Source: Acidobacteriaceae bacterium (GTDB lineage: Bacteria; Acidobacteriota; Terriglobia; Terriglobales; Acidobacteriaceae). Taken from it: DNA of 64,000 nucleotides. Position numbers and translations under genes: made by a program. Each line of letters starts with the position of its first letter. The stretch's first letter is position 1. The notes under the pieces are model-generated. The model was not told where the DNA came from, did not search any database, and worked only from the letters and a program-made list of their open reading frames with translations. Shown here one piece after another: positions 20,425 through 30,671 of this stretch. The stretch lies in the NCBI GenBank assembly GCA_030037545.1, contig JASHRF010000108.1, positions 1-64,000 of the forward strand, written 5' to 3'.

Positions 20425-21336
20425 ATGCCCAAGAACAATAGTCAGCTTCGCATCGCTGCGCGGGCCTCGAAATCCTCGCCGGCGAGGAATCCGCCCACCG
20501 TTTCTCCGCGCTGGCTGCTCAGCGCCATCGGTCTCACCGTGCTGGCCGCTATATTTTGCGCCTGGGCCACGCTGTGCCTGCTCTTCTGGCAGGGAAGCTG
20601 GCAACTGCTATACCACCCCAATTCTAAAGTTGTGCGCACTCCCGCCAGCGCAGGCCTGCCTTTCGAATCCATCGGCTTTGCAGCCACCGAAACCGGGCAC
20701 CTGCGCCTCGAGGGCTGGTGGATTCCCGCCGCGCCCGGCGCGCGTTTCAGCCGCTACACGGTTCTTTATCTCCACAGTCAGAACGGCAACCTGGGCGACA
20801 CCGTCGATGCGCTTGCGCAGATGCACGGCGCCGGCGTGAACGTCTTTGCATTCGATTACCGCGGCTACGGCCGGAGCCAGTTCGCGCATCCCAGCAAAAC
20901 CCGTTGGCAGCAGGACGCAAACTGGGCGCTCAATTACCTCACGGCCACGCGAGATATCAATGCGCACACCATCGTGCTCGACGGCGATCAACTGGGCGCG
21001 AACCTCGCACTCGAGATTGCCGCCGCGCATCCTCAGCTCACCGGCGTGGTGCTCGAGTCGCCGCTGCTCGATCCCATGAGCTCGGTCTTCGACGATCCGC
21101 ACGCACACTTGGTTCCGGCGCAGGAGTTGGACCGCGATCGCTACGATCTCGAATCCGCCGCGCGCGCGCTGCGCATTCCGTCGCTCTGGTTTCTGCCCGC
21201 TACCGGCGCGCACACGCCTGCGGCGTACTTGAGCGTTTCGGCCACCAAGATGCTGGTATGGACGAATCCGGGTGAATACGGCGAAAAGACCTTCGCGGAC
21301 GCGCTTTCGCGCTGGCTGGATGGATTGGGCAGCTAA
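20425..21336 (+). CDS. Membrane-anchored alpha/beta-hydrolase-fold protein lacking the nucleophile
   Basis: The protein has 303 residues with one membrane segment (~30-56), then an extracytoplasmic alpha/beta-hydrolase fold of the BEM46/ABHD13 type. LLYHPNSK, LEGWWIPA, LYLHSQNGN (oxyanion strand) and FAFDYRGYGRS are conserved family blocks. The nucleophile elbow, expected as G-x-S-x-G, reads GDQLG, with Gln at residue 189 instead of Ser. The usual Asp and His loops near the C-terminus are also unclear. The protein is therefore probably not a hydrolase. The frame is intact and the fold conserved, so it may be a binding or scaffold protein. No strong ribosome binding site precedes ATG 20425. 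Confidence 0.75.
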   Translation: MPKNNSQLRIAARASKSSPARNPPTVSPRWLLSAIGLTVLAAIFCAWATLCLLFWQGSWQLLYHPNSKVVRTPASAGLPFESIGFAATETGHLRLEGWWIPAAPGARFSRYTVLYLHSQNGNLGDTVDALAQMHGAGVNVFAFDYRGYGRSQFAHPSKTRWQQDANWALNYLTATRDINAHTIVLDGDQLGANLALEIAAAHPQLTGVVLESPLLDPMSSVFDDPHAHLVPAQELDRDRYDLESAARALRIPSLWFLPATGAHTPAAYLSVSATKMLVWTNPGEYGEKTFADALSRWLDGLGS

Positions 21337-21439
21337 GTTCGGCGCGGCGACAGCTTCGGATGGGAGAACAACCGCAAATCCTATTCAAGTTGAAACTTGG
21401 CCGACGGGAATTCGCGCGCCCAACTCCGCTAACTCCGTT

Positions 21440-22378
21440 TTACCGCGGCATGTCCCGGTGCAGCGCCTTCGCATCGTAACCCGCGGCCTTGATTCTTCTG
21501 GCAATCTCTTCCACCATCATCACGCTGCGATGCTGACCTCCCGTGCAGCCGAAGCCGATGGTGAGATAGCTCTTCCCTTCCTCCACATAGTGCGGCAGCA
21601 GGTACAGCATCAGGTCGGTGACGCGATCGAGAAATTCTCCGGTCTGCGGAAATCCGCGCACATAGTTGGCGACTGCGGGATCCAGCCCCGTCTTGTTGCG
21701 GAATTCAGGCACAAAATGGGGATTGGGCAGGAAACGCACATCGAAGATCATATCGGCGTCCAGCGGCACGCCGTTCTTGAAACCGAAGCTGAGGCAGGAG
21801 ACCAGCAGGCGCTGGGAGCCGTCCTCCTGACCGAAGCGCGCCTGGATCAGGGCCCGCAATTCATGCACGTTGAAGCTCGAGGTATCGATCAGCGTGTCGG
21901 CAACATTGCGAATGGGGTCGAGAAGCTGCCGTTCTTCCACAATGGAACGCGAAACCGTTTCGGTGCGGCCCAGGGGATGGGGGCGCCGCGTTTCAGAGTA
22001 GCGCCGCACCAGCACCGCATCCTGCGCGTCAAGAAACACCACGCGCGTGTGCAGCAATTCCCTTACCCGCTTCAGCATCTCCGGCAGCCGGTCGAGCGTG
22101 GAGCCCTCGCGCACGTCCACTACGATGGCCGCGCGGCTCATATCCGCAGACTGGCTCACCAGCGCAGCGAAATCGGGCATGAGTTCCAGGGGCAGATTGT
22201 CAACGCAGTGAAATCCCAGGTCCTCAAAGGCCTTGAGCGCCGAGGCCTTGCCGGCCCCCGAAATTCCTGTAACCAGAACCAGTTCCTTGCCCGGCTTGCT
22301 CTCGCTTCTGCCAGGAGACTTGGCCGCACCCGGCGCCACGGCTTCGGGCGCCTGATCGAATGGCGTCATGGGCACCAT
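21440..22378 (-). CDS. rapZ: RapZ/YvcJ-family RNase adapter and nucleotide-binding protein
   Basis: This is a 312-residue protein matching RapZ (YhbJ/YvcJ). It has a P-loop (TGISGAGKAS, residues 37-46) with FEDLGFHCVDNLPLELMPDF after it, and the C-terminal signature GCTGGQHRSVMMVEEIA. RapZ binds the small RNA GlmZ and controls glucosamine-6-phosphate synthase in enterobacteria; in Gram-positives YvcJ is a GTPase-like protein. The residue after the P-loop Lys is Ala45 where Ser/Thr is usual, with Ser46 next. The first ~30 residues are an extra tail. It lies downstream of a GGDEF-EAL gene (42-base gap) and hpf on the same strand. hprK and PTS genes, frequent partners elsewhere, are absent here. 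Confidence 0.93.
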   Translation of the reverse strand: MVPMTPFDQAPEAVAPGAAKSPGRSESKPGKELVLVTGISGAGKASALKAFEDLGFHCVDNLPLELMPDFAALVSQSADMSRAAIVVDVREGSTLDRLPEMLKRVRELLHTRVVFLDAQDAVLVRRYSETRRPHPLGRTETVSRSIVEERQLLDPIRNVADTLIDTSSFNVHELRALIQARFGQEDGSQRLLVSCLSFGFKNGVPLDADMIFDVRFLPNPHFVPEFRNKTGLDPAVANYVRGFPQTGEFLDRVTDLMLYLLPHYVEEGKSYLTIGFGCTGGQHRSVMMVEEIARRIKAAGYDAKALHRDMPR

Positions 22379-22420
22379 CGTACACCGCAGAGAGAAGTTT
22401 GTCCCCTTGGATGCGGCGAG

Positions 22421-24598
22421 TTAAATGCGCGGCGCCGCGGCGGCGCCACGCAATTCCGCCAGAGCCTGCGCCTGCGCGGCATTCAGCGGCGGTGAAAGCA
22501 TGGGGCCCTGGCCGGCTGCGCAGCCGATGCGCATCAGTGCCCGGACCTGGTCCGGTGTTTCAATCCCTTGCGCCACCACGCGAACGCCCAGCGTCTCCGC
22601 CAGTTGCACAAGCCACTCCAGAACCGCCTGCTGCCGGCCCACGCTGAGGACCGCGGGGGTGAGCTTAGCGTCGAGCTTCACCATGTCGAGCGGCAACCGC
22701 ACCAGATGATTGAGGGGCGCCAGGCTGCTGCCGAAATCATCCATTGCCACCCGCACATTGCAGTCCACGATGCGCTGCAGTGCGGCGATGGAGGCGTCAG
22801 GAGCTTCATTGAGGGCGCACTCCGGAATCTCCAGCACCAGCCGTGCGGGGTCGGCGCCGCTGGCGGCAAGCACCTGCGTCAATTCCGCCACCAGGCTGGC
22901 ATGGGTAAACTGGCGCGGCGTCAGGTTTACCGTCAGGTACAAATCGCTCCGCGGCAGGGCTTGGCTCCAGGCACGCAGCTGCCGGCAAGCAGCCAAAAGC
23001 ACATCGCGGCCCAGTGGGATGGAGAGCCCCGATTCTTCAGCCAGCGTCATCAGCTCTTCCAGGTTTTCAAGGGAGCCGTCGGCGCGGCGCCAACTGAGCG
23101 CAGTTTCGAAGCCTTCCAGCCGGCCCGTCGCCAAGTGGTACACGGGCAAAAACTGGAATTCCCACAAACGCTGCTCCAGCAGCGTGCGCAGCTCGCGCTC
23201 CCGCTCCTGCCGGCTGCTGACGCAGATCTCCAGATGCCGGTCGAAGATTTCAAAACGCCCGCCCCCGGCCTGCTTGGCGCGGTACATGGCAAAATCCGCG
23301 TCGCGAATCAGCAAAGCGGGCGCGCTATGTTCCGAACCCGCCAGAGCGCCGCCGAGGCTGGCTCCGGTTTGGATCATGTGGCCGAAGATTTCGAAGGGCC
23401 GCGCCATCTCGTGCAACACACGGTTGGCCACGATCTCCAGGTCGCCCGCGGAGAGAATGTTTTCTACCAGCATGGCGAATTCATCTCCGCCCAGGCGCGC
23501 CGCCGAGTCCTGCGGGCGAAGCGTGGAGCGCAGCCGCTCCGCAATGCCCTTGAGCAGCACGTCGCCGGCAGCGTGCCCCAGGCCGTCGTTGATCTCCTTA
23601 AAGCGATCCAGGTCCATGTATAAAACGCCGCAGGTGTGATCCGGCCTGCGTGCGCGGCGGCTCAGCGCCAGCGTCACCCGATCGAGAAAGAGGGCGCGAT
23701 TGGCAAGCCCGGTAAGCACGTCGTGCATGGCATCGTGCTGCAGTTTGGCCTCCGTCTGCTTGTGTTCCCCGATGTCGCGAAAGCTGAATACGTATCCCAC
23801 CGCCGCGCCATTCACCAGTAAAGGTGCAATCTGCAGGCTGACATCGATCAGCTCGCCCGACTTGGTGGAGCGCACCGTTTCCACCAGCGCTCCGCCCTGC
23901 TCGTCCACGCCCTTGAGCAGCATGGCGTGTTCGTTGAGCCGGGTCTCGGGCACGATCAGCTCGCGCAGGCTCCCGCCGCTCGCCTCTTCGGCCGTATAGC
24001 CGAACATGCGCGTGAAGGCGGGATTGGTGTACAGAACGTGATCGCCATGGTCGATGGCCACGGCTTCGGGAATGCTGGAGAGCACGTCTTCCATGAGCCG
24101 CGTCTTGGGCACTTTTTCGCGGCCACCGGGATGGGCCACAATCACCGCTTCGCGCAGCGTGGCGTCCACCAGGCTGTACGTGCCTTCCACCGGCGACAAC
24201 CGGCCTCCCTTGGTGGGCATGGTGGCGTGGAAAGGGCTGCCGCGGCGCGTGCCGGTGAGCAGCGTCTGCGGCTCCGCGGTGCCGGGAAACAGCCCCCACA
24301 GCACCTCTTCGATGGGGCGCGGCGACCATTCCCCTTCCGTCAACCCCATCATCTGCCGCGCTTCGGCGTTGGCAAACACGATGCGGCCCGCGCGTTCCAG
24401 AAACACCAGCACGGGAAGCGCATCCAGAATCTGGCGCTGTTGTAGAGAGTTCGCGTTGGCGGGAAGATCGTAGATCGCTGCCTCCTCAGGGCCGGTTTTC
24501 CGCAGCCCTTGCGCAGCGTTACACTCCGGCTCCAGAGTCTTGCTCCCATGGGGTGCGGCCATAGGAAAATCGTAGGTTGCGGTAGCCCCGGCATCCAT
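22421..24598 (-). CDS. PAS-PAS-GGDEF-EAL cyclic-di-GMP signalling protein
   Basis: This is a ~725-residue cytosolic multidomain protein with no membrane segments. Two PAS-like sensors occupy about residues 30-290, followed by a diguanylate cyclase domain with intact RLGGDEFAMLVE near residue 370. The EAL domain (~470-720) is altered: the signature reads GFETALSW instead of xEALLRW, and the loop AEGVE reads AQGIE. DDFG, QG and the KLD block remain. I infer an active cyclase and a weak or inactive phosphodiesterase. The start is uncertain: the frame reaches TTG 24691, and ATG 24598 has only a G-run upstream. It sits between hpf and rapZ on the same strand. Confidence 0.85.
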   Translation of the reverse strand: MDAGATATYDFPMAAPHGSKTLEPECNAAQGLRKTGPEEAAIYDLPANANSLQQRQILDALPVLVFLERAGRIVFANAEARQMMGLTEGEWSPRPIEEVLWGLFPGTAEPQTLLTGTRRGSPFHATMPTKGGRLSPVEGTYSLVDATLREAVIVAHPGGREKVPKTRLMEDVLSSIPEAVAIDHGDHVLYTNPAFTRMFGYTAEEASGGSLRELIVPETRLNEHAMLLKGVDEQGGALVETVRSTKSGELIDVSLQIAPLLVNGAAVGYVFSFRDIGEHKQTEAKLQHDAMHDVLTGLANRALFLDRVTLALSRRARRPDHTCGVLYMDLDRFKEINDGLGHAAGDVLLKGIAERLRSTLRPQDSAARLGGDEFAMLVENILSAGDLEIVANRVLHEMARPFEIFGHMIQTGASLGGALAGSEHSAPALLIRDADFAMYRAKQAGGGRFEIFDRHLEICVSSRQERERELRTLLEQRLWEFQFLPVYHLATGRLEGFETALSWRRADGSLENLEELMTLAEESGLSIPLGRDVLLAACRQLRAWSQALPRSDLYLTVNLTPRQFTHASLVAELTQVLAASGADPARLVLEIPECALNEAPDASIAALQRIVDCNVRVAMDDFGSSLAPLNHLVRLPLDMVKLDAKLTPAVLSVGRQQAVLEWLVQLAETLGVRVVAQGIETPDQVRALMRIGCAAGQGPMLSPPLNAAQAQALAELRGAAAAPRI

Positions 24599-24749
24599 CC
24601 CCAAAACCGGGTATCGGCTGGTAACCAAAGTCAACGAGTTGCGAATTCCCTCACCGGTCGCCGCAACGCATCCTCTAACACAGACGAGCAAGAAGCCGCC
24701 AGGCGAGCGCCCGCCCCGATTGGCAGGCGGATTCAGAAGTACCGCGCCG

Positions 24750-25379
24750 CTAGGGAATTTCCACTAGCTCCATCTGCCCGTCGCGCCGGCGATGGAGCAC
24801 AAACAGCTCGCCCGCCAGAGTGCGAAAGATGAGCAGATCGCGATCGCGAAATTCGGCGTCCTTGACCGCTTCTTCGATGGTCATGGGCCGCAGCGCAATG
24901 GCCTCGCCGTTCTTCAGCACATGCGGCTCGACGACCGCAGCCTTGGCGGGGAAGGAGTGTACCGCAATCTTGGCGCGCGCCTTTGCCGCCTCTCCGGCTG
25001 CGTTCCCATTCTCGCTATCCGGCTGCGCGGCGCGGGCCTTGGGCCGAGCCACCGGCGGCGCCGTCAGCACCTTTTCTTCCTTGGGTAATCGCTTGGTCAC
25101 AATCTTGCGGTCCCGGTAGCGGCGCGCCTGGTTCTCCGCGTGCGCAATCGCCTGGCGCAGCGCCGCATCCAGAGCGTCCGCCTTGCCGGTCGCGGCAATA
25201 GTCTGCATCCGCGCCTGCACAGTCAACTCCACGATCTGCAAATGCCGCTGGGCGCTGAACGTGATGCTGGCGTGCGCGCTCCGGCCCAGAATCCGGCCGA
25301 TCCGATCCATCCCTTCCTGCGCCATATCGCGCAGAGCTTTTGGAATTTTCACTTGCCTGGCGGTGAACTCCACATCCAT
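24750..25379 (-). CDS. hpf: Long-form ribosome hibernation promoting factor
   Basis: The protein has 209 residues. The N-terminal S30AE domain (1-100; starts MDVEFTARQVKIPKALRDMA) binds the 30S decoding region. After a charged, Ala-rich linker the C-terminal domain (~155-209) shows the RPMTIEEAVKDAEFRDRDLLIF...RRRDG pattern of long HPF, which dimerises ribosomes into 100S particles. ATG 25379 is chosen because GGAGG lies six bases upstream; the frame continues to 25433 without a site. The linker is longer than usual. The gene is upstream of the c-di-GMP gene and rapZ on the same strand. Confidence 0.92.
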   Translation of the reverse strand: MDVEFTARQVKIPKALRDMAQEGMDRIGRILGRSAHASITFSAQRHLQIVELTVQARMQTIAATGKADALDAALRQAIAHAENQARRYRDRKIVTKRLPKEEKVLTAPPVARPKARAAQPDSENGNAAGEAAKARAKIAVHSFPAKAAVVEPHVLKNGEAIALRPMTIEEAVKDAEFRDRDLLIFRTLAGELFVLHRRRDGQMELVEIP

Positions 25380-25433
25380 GGTCAGCCTCCGCTCCTGCTG
25401 GTGGAGCACAGTATATGACGAATGCGCTGCCAA

Positions 25434-25495
25434 CTTCTAGCTGTCGCTGCCAGCTCTCAGCTTTCAGCTTTTTGCTGCCAGCTTCTGTAGCTTTA
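25434..25495. repeat. AGCT-rich intergenic repeat tract
   Basis: This is a run of imperfect units containing CAGCTTTCAGCT, CTGCCAGCTT and TAGCTGTCGCTG between hpf and fabH. The same type of sequence flanks 36373-36505. It can fold on itself but has no T-tract typical of an intrinsic terminator. Confidence 0.5.
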
Positions 25496-25602
25496 CCCGG
25501 CTCTGCCGTCCGGAAAGGCCGGTGCGTCACGGAGTTCTGGGAATTCCGCCGTCCATGATGGAGCCCCGACCAAGCTGAAGGTTGACAGTTGAAAGCGGCT
25601 TT

Positions 25603-26619
25603 TCAGATCTCCCACCGCAGCAGCACGGTTCCCACGGTGAACCCCGCGCCCACCGCAGCCAGAAGCACCAAATCGCCTTTTTTTAACTTGCCTTCCTCTA
25701 CGGCCGTTTCCATGGCCAGCGGTATGGTCCCTGACGAGGTATTGCCATACTTTTCGATATTGACAATCACGCGGCACGGGTCCATGCCCAGCCGTTCCGC
25801 AGTAGACGTAATAATTCGCTTGTTGGCCTGATGGGGAATAAAGCAACCCAAATCCGCGCCGCTTACGCCGTTGCGTTCCAGGAGCTTCAACGTCAGCTCG
25901 GCCATCTTGCGCACCGCGAATTTATACACCGCGGGGCCGTCCTGGTGAATGAAGTGCATCTTTTGGTCGACGGTTTCATGAGTCGAGGGATTCAAGCTTC
26001 CGCCGCCGGGCATGTACAGGCTCACGCCGCCCGAGCCGTCGATCTCGTTCAAGGCATCGATGATGCCGATCTCGCCCTCTTCAGCCGGCTCCAGCAAGAC
26101 TGCTCCGCCGCCGTCGCCAAAGAGCACGCAGGTCGCCCGGTCCGTATAGTCGGTCATGCGCGTATTGGCGTCGGCGCCGCAGACCAGAACCGTGTGATAG
26201 GCGCCGCTTTCGATCATCTTCACGCCCGCTTGCAGCGCATAGGTGAATCCCGTGCAGCCGGCTGAAACGTCAAAGCCCCACACATGCGGCGCGCCGATCT
26301 TGTTTTGCACCAGGCACGCCGTGGAGGGATACAACATGTCCGGCGTCACCGTGCCCACGAGGATGACTTCCAGATCCTCCGGCCCCATGCCGCGCGCGGC
26401 CAGGCACTGCTTTGCCGCCTCGGCGCAGATATCGCTCACACCCTGGCCCTTGGCCAGCACATGCCGCTCGCGGATTCCCGTGCGCTCCATGATCCACTGG
26501 TCGCTCGTCTCCACCATCTTTTCAAGATCTTGATTGGTCAGCACATCGGGGGGAACGTAGGTGCCGAACGCCGTGATCTTGGCGCGCCGGCCCACAACCG
26601 GTCGAACGGTCAGGCTCAA
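25603..26619 (-). CDS. fabH: 3-oxoacyl-ACP synthase III (KAS III)
   Basis: The protein has 338 residues, the standard FabH length. FabH condenses acetyl-CoA or branched acyl-CoA with malonyl-ACP to start fatty acid synthesis in the cytosol. The catalytic Cys is C122 in SAGCTGF, the His is in IPHQANKRI (~264) and the Asn is in [14 protein letters not shown] (~294), giving a full triad. Translation most likely starts at TTG 26619: AAGGAG lies seven bases upstream and the product begins in register with the family. No other fatty-acid genes are adjacent. Confidence 0.95.
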   Translation of the reverse strand: MSLTVRPVVGRRAKITAFGTYVPPDVLTNQDLEKMVETSDQWIMERTGIRERHVLAKGQGVSDICAEAAKQCLAARGMGPEDLEVILVGTVTPDMLYPSTACLVQNKIGAPHVWGFDVSAGCTGFTYALQAGVKMIESGAYHTVLVCGADANTRMTDYTDRATCVLFGDGGGAVLLEPAEEGEIGIIDALNEIDGSGGVSLYMPGGGSLNPSTHETVDQKMHFIHQDGPAVYKFAVRKMAELTLKLLERNGVSGADLGCFIPHQANKRIITSTAERLGMDPCRVIVNIEKYGNTSSGTIPLAMETAVEEGKLKKGDLVLLAAVGAGFTVGTVLLRWEI

Positions 26620-26701
26620 TTCGTCTCTCCTTGCGCAGGGATCGGTAGCCGATTACTTCGTCCACCCACGATGGCCAAAAAGCAGAAGCGCCCACGGCGC
26701 C

Positions 26702-26707
26702 AAAAAA
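26702..26707 (-). terminator. U-tract terminator of the SRP RNA
   Basis: Six A residues on the plus strand give a U6 tract on the minus-strand transcript directly after the closing helix of the SRP RNA. Helix plus U-tract makes an intrinsic terminator. Confidence 0.65.
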
Positions 26708-26708
26708 G

Positions 26709-26804
26709 TACCGGGTGACCTACTGCGCCCGTACTAGCCCGTTACCGTTGCTTCCTTCCGGACCTGGCGGGGTTGGCGGGATTACGTCGCGTAGGACCCG
26801 GCAC
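26709..26804 (-). ncRNA. ffs: Signal recognition particle RNA (4.5S, small bacterial type)
   Basis: On the minus strand the conserved apical hairpin CAGGTCCGGAAGGAAGCA is present, carrying the GGAA tetraloop and the symmetric loop that bind Ffh. The flanking sequences pair: GCCGGGTCCTACGCG at the 5' end with CGCAGTAGGTCACCCGGT at the 3' end, giving the long rod of the ~95-base RNA. It lacks an Alu domain. It is transcribed away from the S41 protease and ends in a U6 tract. Confidence 0.93.
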
Positions 26805-26810
26805 TGATCG

Positions 26811-26816
26811 ATTTTA
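26811..26816 (-). promoter_or_regulatory. Candidate -10 element for the SRP RNA
   Basis: TAAAAT on the minus strand lies about seven bases before the expected RNA 5' end. The -35 region is weak at a 17-base spacing, so only the -10 is proposed. Confidence 0.45.
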
Positions 26817-27026
26817 CCACCCGGCGTTGAACTTCCCCATCTGCAGAATTGTCCGTCTGCCCGGATTACAACTGCTTCACGCCTCAAATCGCACCATTGC
26901 TTTGTCACCGGCTCGAGCCGTTGCGCCCCGTCTCAAATTTTCGTGGTTCAGCGCGTCAACTCCGTGCTAAAGTGGGTTCGATTCTTCCCTCATGCTTCTT
27001 CATTCTTTCCTCGATGAGGAGGAGAA

Positions 27027-28391
27027 ATGGGCCTCTGCCCGGAGCGTGTCCGCAATCCGGAAAGGCGAGTGCCGGCCCGAATGCGGATTTGGATGATTCG
27101 TTGCGCCGCCGCGGGCCTGCTGTTCTTTTCTACGGCCAAACCCTGCCGCCCGCAGGCGATCTCCGCACTTCAAAGGGAGCAAGTGGACATCATGCTCGAG
27201 AACGTTGCCCATGACGTAGAGAAGCATTACTACGATCCCACCTCACTGGGCAGCGATTGGAACGCCAGAGTTCGCGAAGCCAGGCAAAAGATCGACAAGT
27301 CGGATTCCGTCAACCGGGCCATTTCTCACATCGCCGCCCTGCTCGACGGTCTTCACGACTCGCACACCTTTTTCCTTCCTCCGGCGCGGCCCTACCGGAA
27401 CGAATACGGCTTTCAAATGCAAATGGTCGGTGACCGTTGTTATATCACCCGTGTGCATCCGCGCAGCGACGCGGACGCCAAAGGCCTCAAACCCGGCGAC
27501 CAGATCGTTTCCATCGACGGCTATGCGCCCACCCGCGGCGATCTGTGGAGAATGAAATACCTGTTTTGGGTTCTGCAGCCGCAGCCGGACCTGCGCCTGG
27601 GCCTTCGCACTCCGGACGGCAAGGAGCGCCAGGTTGACGTGATGGCAAAGTTTCTTGAGCTTCCCGCCATCAATGACCTCGCCGGCAGCGCAATGTTCGA
27701 CTCCATACGCGCGGAGGAAGACCAACAGAACTCCGAACGGCCACGTTACACAGAACGCGGCCACGCCTTGCTGATCGTGAAGCTTCCCACGTTCGCGCTT
27801 TCTGCCGCTCAAATCAATGCTGTGATGAACAAAACGCGGGGCCGCGACGCCGTAATACTCGACCTGCGCGGCAATCCCGGAGGCGACGAAGAAGCGCTCA
27901 AGAACCTGTTGGGAGGCATGTTCGAGAAAAAAGTGAAGATCGGCGATCCCTTAGGCAGGCACTCAGAACCGTCGCTCGAGACCGAGCCTTATCGCCACGC
28001 GTTCACGGGCAGACTGGTGGTGCTGCTCGATAGCGAGTCGGGATCCGCGTCAGAGCTGTTTGCGCGCGTGATTCAACTCGAGAAACGGGGCCTGGTCCTG
28101 GGTGATGAGAGCGCCGGCAGAGTCATGACAGCGCAGCGCTACATGCACCAGACCGGACTGGATACAGTTCTAGTCTACGGAGTGTCGGTGAGCGACGGTG
28201 AAATTCGAATGGCCGATGGTCAGAGCTTGGAACATCGCGGCGTGATCCCCGACAAACGAATGCTTCCCAATGCAAGCGACCTGGCCAGCGGCCGCGATCC
28301 CGTGCTGGCCGCAGCCGCTGAAATGTTGAATGTGAACATGAGCCCGGAAGAGGCAGGAGCGCTCTTTCGCTGTCAATGGCCGGATGAATGA
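27027..28391 (+). CDS. Secreted S41 family peptidase with PDZ domain
   Basis: The protein has 454 residues. An N-terminal hydrophobic segment lies at ~23-38, a PDZ-like domain at ~125-205 (RVHPRSDADAKGLKPGDQIVSIDG), and the S41 catalytic core is C-terminal. ILDLRGNPGG and DSESGSASELFAR are the core strand and nucleophile blocks of C-terminal processing proteases, with Ser in GSASE near residue 345. The position of the general-base Lys (GxxTxGKG) reads GDESAGRV, so Lys is replaced by Arg. Many S41 subfamilies outside CtpA lack this Lys, so activity is not excluded. AGGAGG upstream of ATG 27027 decides the start. Substrate unknown. Confidence 0.85.
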   Translation: MGLCPERVRNPERRVPARMRIWMIRCAAAGLLFFSTAKPCRPQAISALQREQVDIMLENVAHDVEKHYYDPTSLGSDWNARVREARQKIDKSDSVNRAISHIAALLDGLHDSHTFFLPPARPYRNEYGFQMQMVGDRCYITRVHPRSDADAKGLKPGDQIVSIDGYAPTRGDLWRMKYLFWVLQPQPDLRLGLRTPDGKERQVDVMAKFLELPAINDLAGSAMFDSIRAEEDQQNSERPRYTERGHALLIVKLPTFALSAAQINAVMNKTRGRDAVILDLRGNPGGDEEALKNLLGGMFEKKVKIGDPLGRHSEPSLETEPYRHAFTGRLVVLLDSESGSASELFARVIQLEKRGLVLGDESAGRVMTAQRYMHQTGLDTVLVYGVSVSDGEIRMADGQSLEHRGVIPDKRMLPNASDLASGRDPVLAAAAEMLNVNMSPEEAGALFRCQWPDE

Positions 28392-28402
28392 TCGCCAAGC
28401 GG

Positions 28403-30040
<1,638 letters not shown>

Positions 30041-30042
30041 TT

Positions 30043-30261
30043 ATGGCATTATTTCCTGTAAAAACCTGTGTCATTTGCGGTGAGGAATTTGAGTTGAAGC
30101 CCGACAAGCCAGGCTTCGCCAACCGGTGCCCGAGTTGCAGCGACCCCGAAGAAGCAGAGCTGGCAGCCGCGCGGCATAAGGACGTCTTCGTGCACAAGGG
30201 CGAGGCCAATGCCGAACGCCGCCGCGTGATCCGCGACATGCTCTACCGCAAAGACAGCTAG
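30043..30261 (+). CDS. Small zinc-ribbon protein
   Basis: This 72-residue protein has one four-cysteine zinc ribbon, C9-x2-C12 and C29-x2-C32, followed by a charged helical tail (residues 36-72) rich in Glu and Arg. I recognise the type but not a named family. The coding sequence is clean and starts at ATG 30043. No ribosome binding site is visible, and the AT-rich TAAGATATTTTC just before the ATG could be a -10, which would make the mRNA nearly leaderless. It is divergent from the GH1 gene, 80 bases away. Nucleic-acid or protein binding is likely; the partner is unknown. Confidence 0.65.
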   Translation: MALFPVKTCVICGEEFELKPDKPGFANRCPSCSDPEEAELAAARHKDVFVHKGEANAERRRVIRDMLYRKDS

Positions 30262-30385
30262 CTCCGGCGTAAGCTTCAAACTGCTGATTTTGTGCCCACC
30301 CTGAGTGCCTCGGTGGAAGTCCTCGGGGGAGCGCGTCTTTATCCTTGCGCCTAACTTGGGATTTCACAAATCCGAACCTACGGAA

Positions 30386-30568
30386 TCATGCGCCCACCAC
30401 TCCGGGAACAGTGCACGCCTTTGATCGCCAGGAACCCGGCCTCCGCGCCCGCGTCCCGCCGCAATAGCCTTCCGTGGTGCCCAATCCCGGCAGAACCTTT
30501 TGCTTGAGGAAATCTTCGTAAACCACTGTGTCTTCAGTCCTTGTTTTATCCGTGCCCATGGCATGCAA
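30386..30568 (-). pseudogene. Decayed antibiotic biosynthesis monooxygenase (ABM) domain
   Basis: Three minus-strand frames carry successive pieces of one small ABM-type protein. These are WARIKQG in one frame, then EDTVVYEDFLKQKVLPGL and TEGYCGG in a second, then GAEAGFLAIK in the third. This matches the family order (ARIWxG, YxxFL, GxxGxxxLRR, EFLxIT). At least two frameshifts and early stops are needed to explain it. The assignment is by eye; no intact frame exists. Confidence 0.45.
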
Positions 30569-30650
30569 TCATGTGTCCTCCCCCGTCTCCCACGTTTCGT
30601 GGGATTATGCTTCGTGCAGGTTCACGAATCAAGAATAGCTTCCGCAATAT

Positions 30651-30671
30651 CGCTATGCGCTATTTCGCTAT
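30651..30671 (+). repeat. Triple CGCTAT direct repeat upstream of the methyltransferase
   Basis: CGCTAT occurs three times in 21 bases with start-to-start spacing of 7 and 8 bases, about 50-70 bases before the TTG start. It could be an operator or part of a promoter, but no regulator is known. Confidence 0.4.

Noticed and set aside
26973-26985. GGGTTCGATTC resembling a tRNA T-loop
   Set aside because: No acceptor, D or anticodon stems can be built around it.
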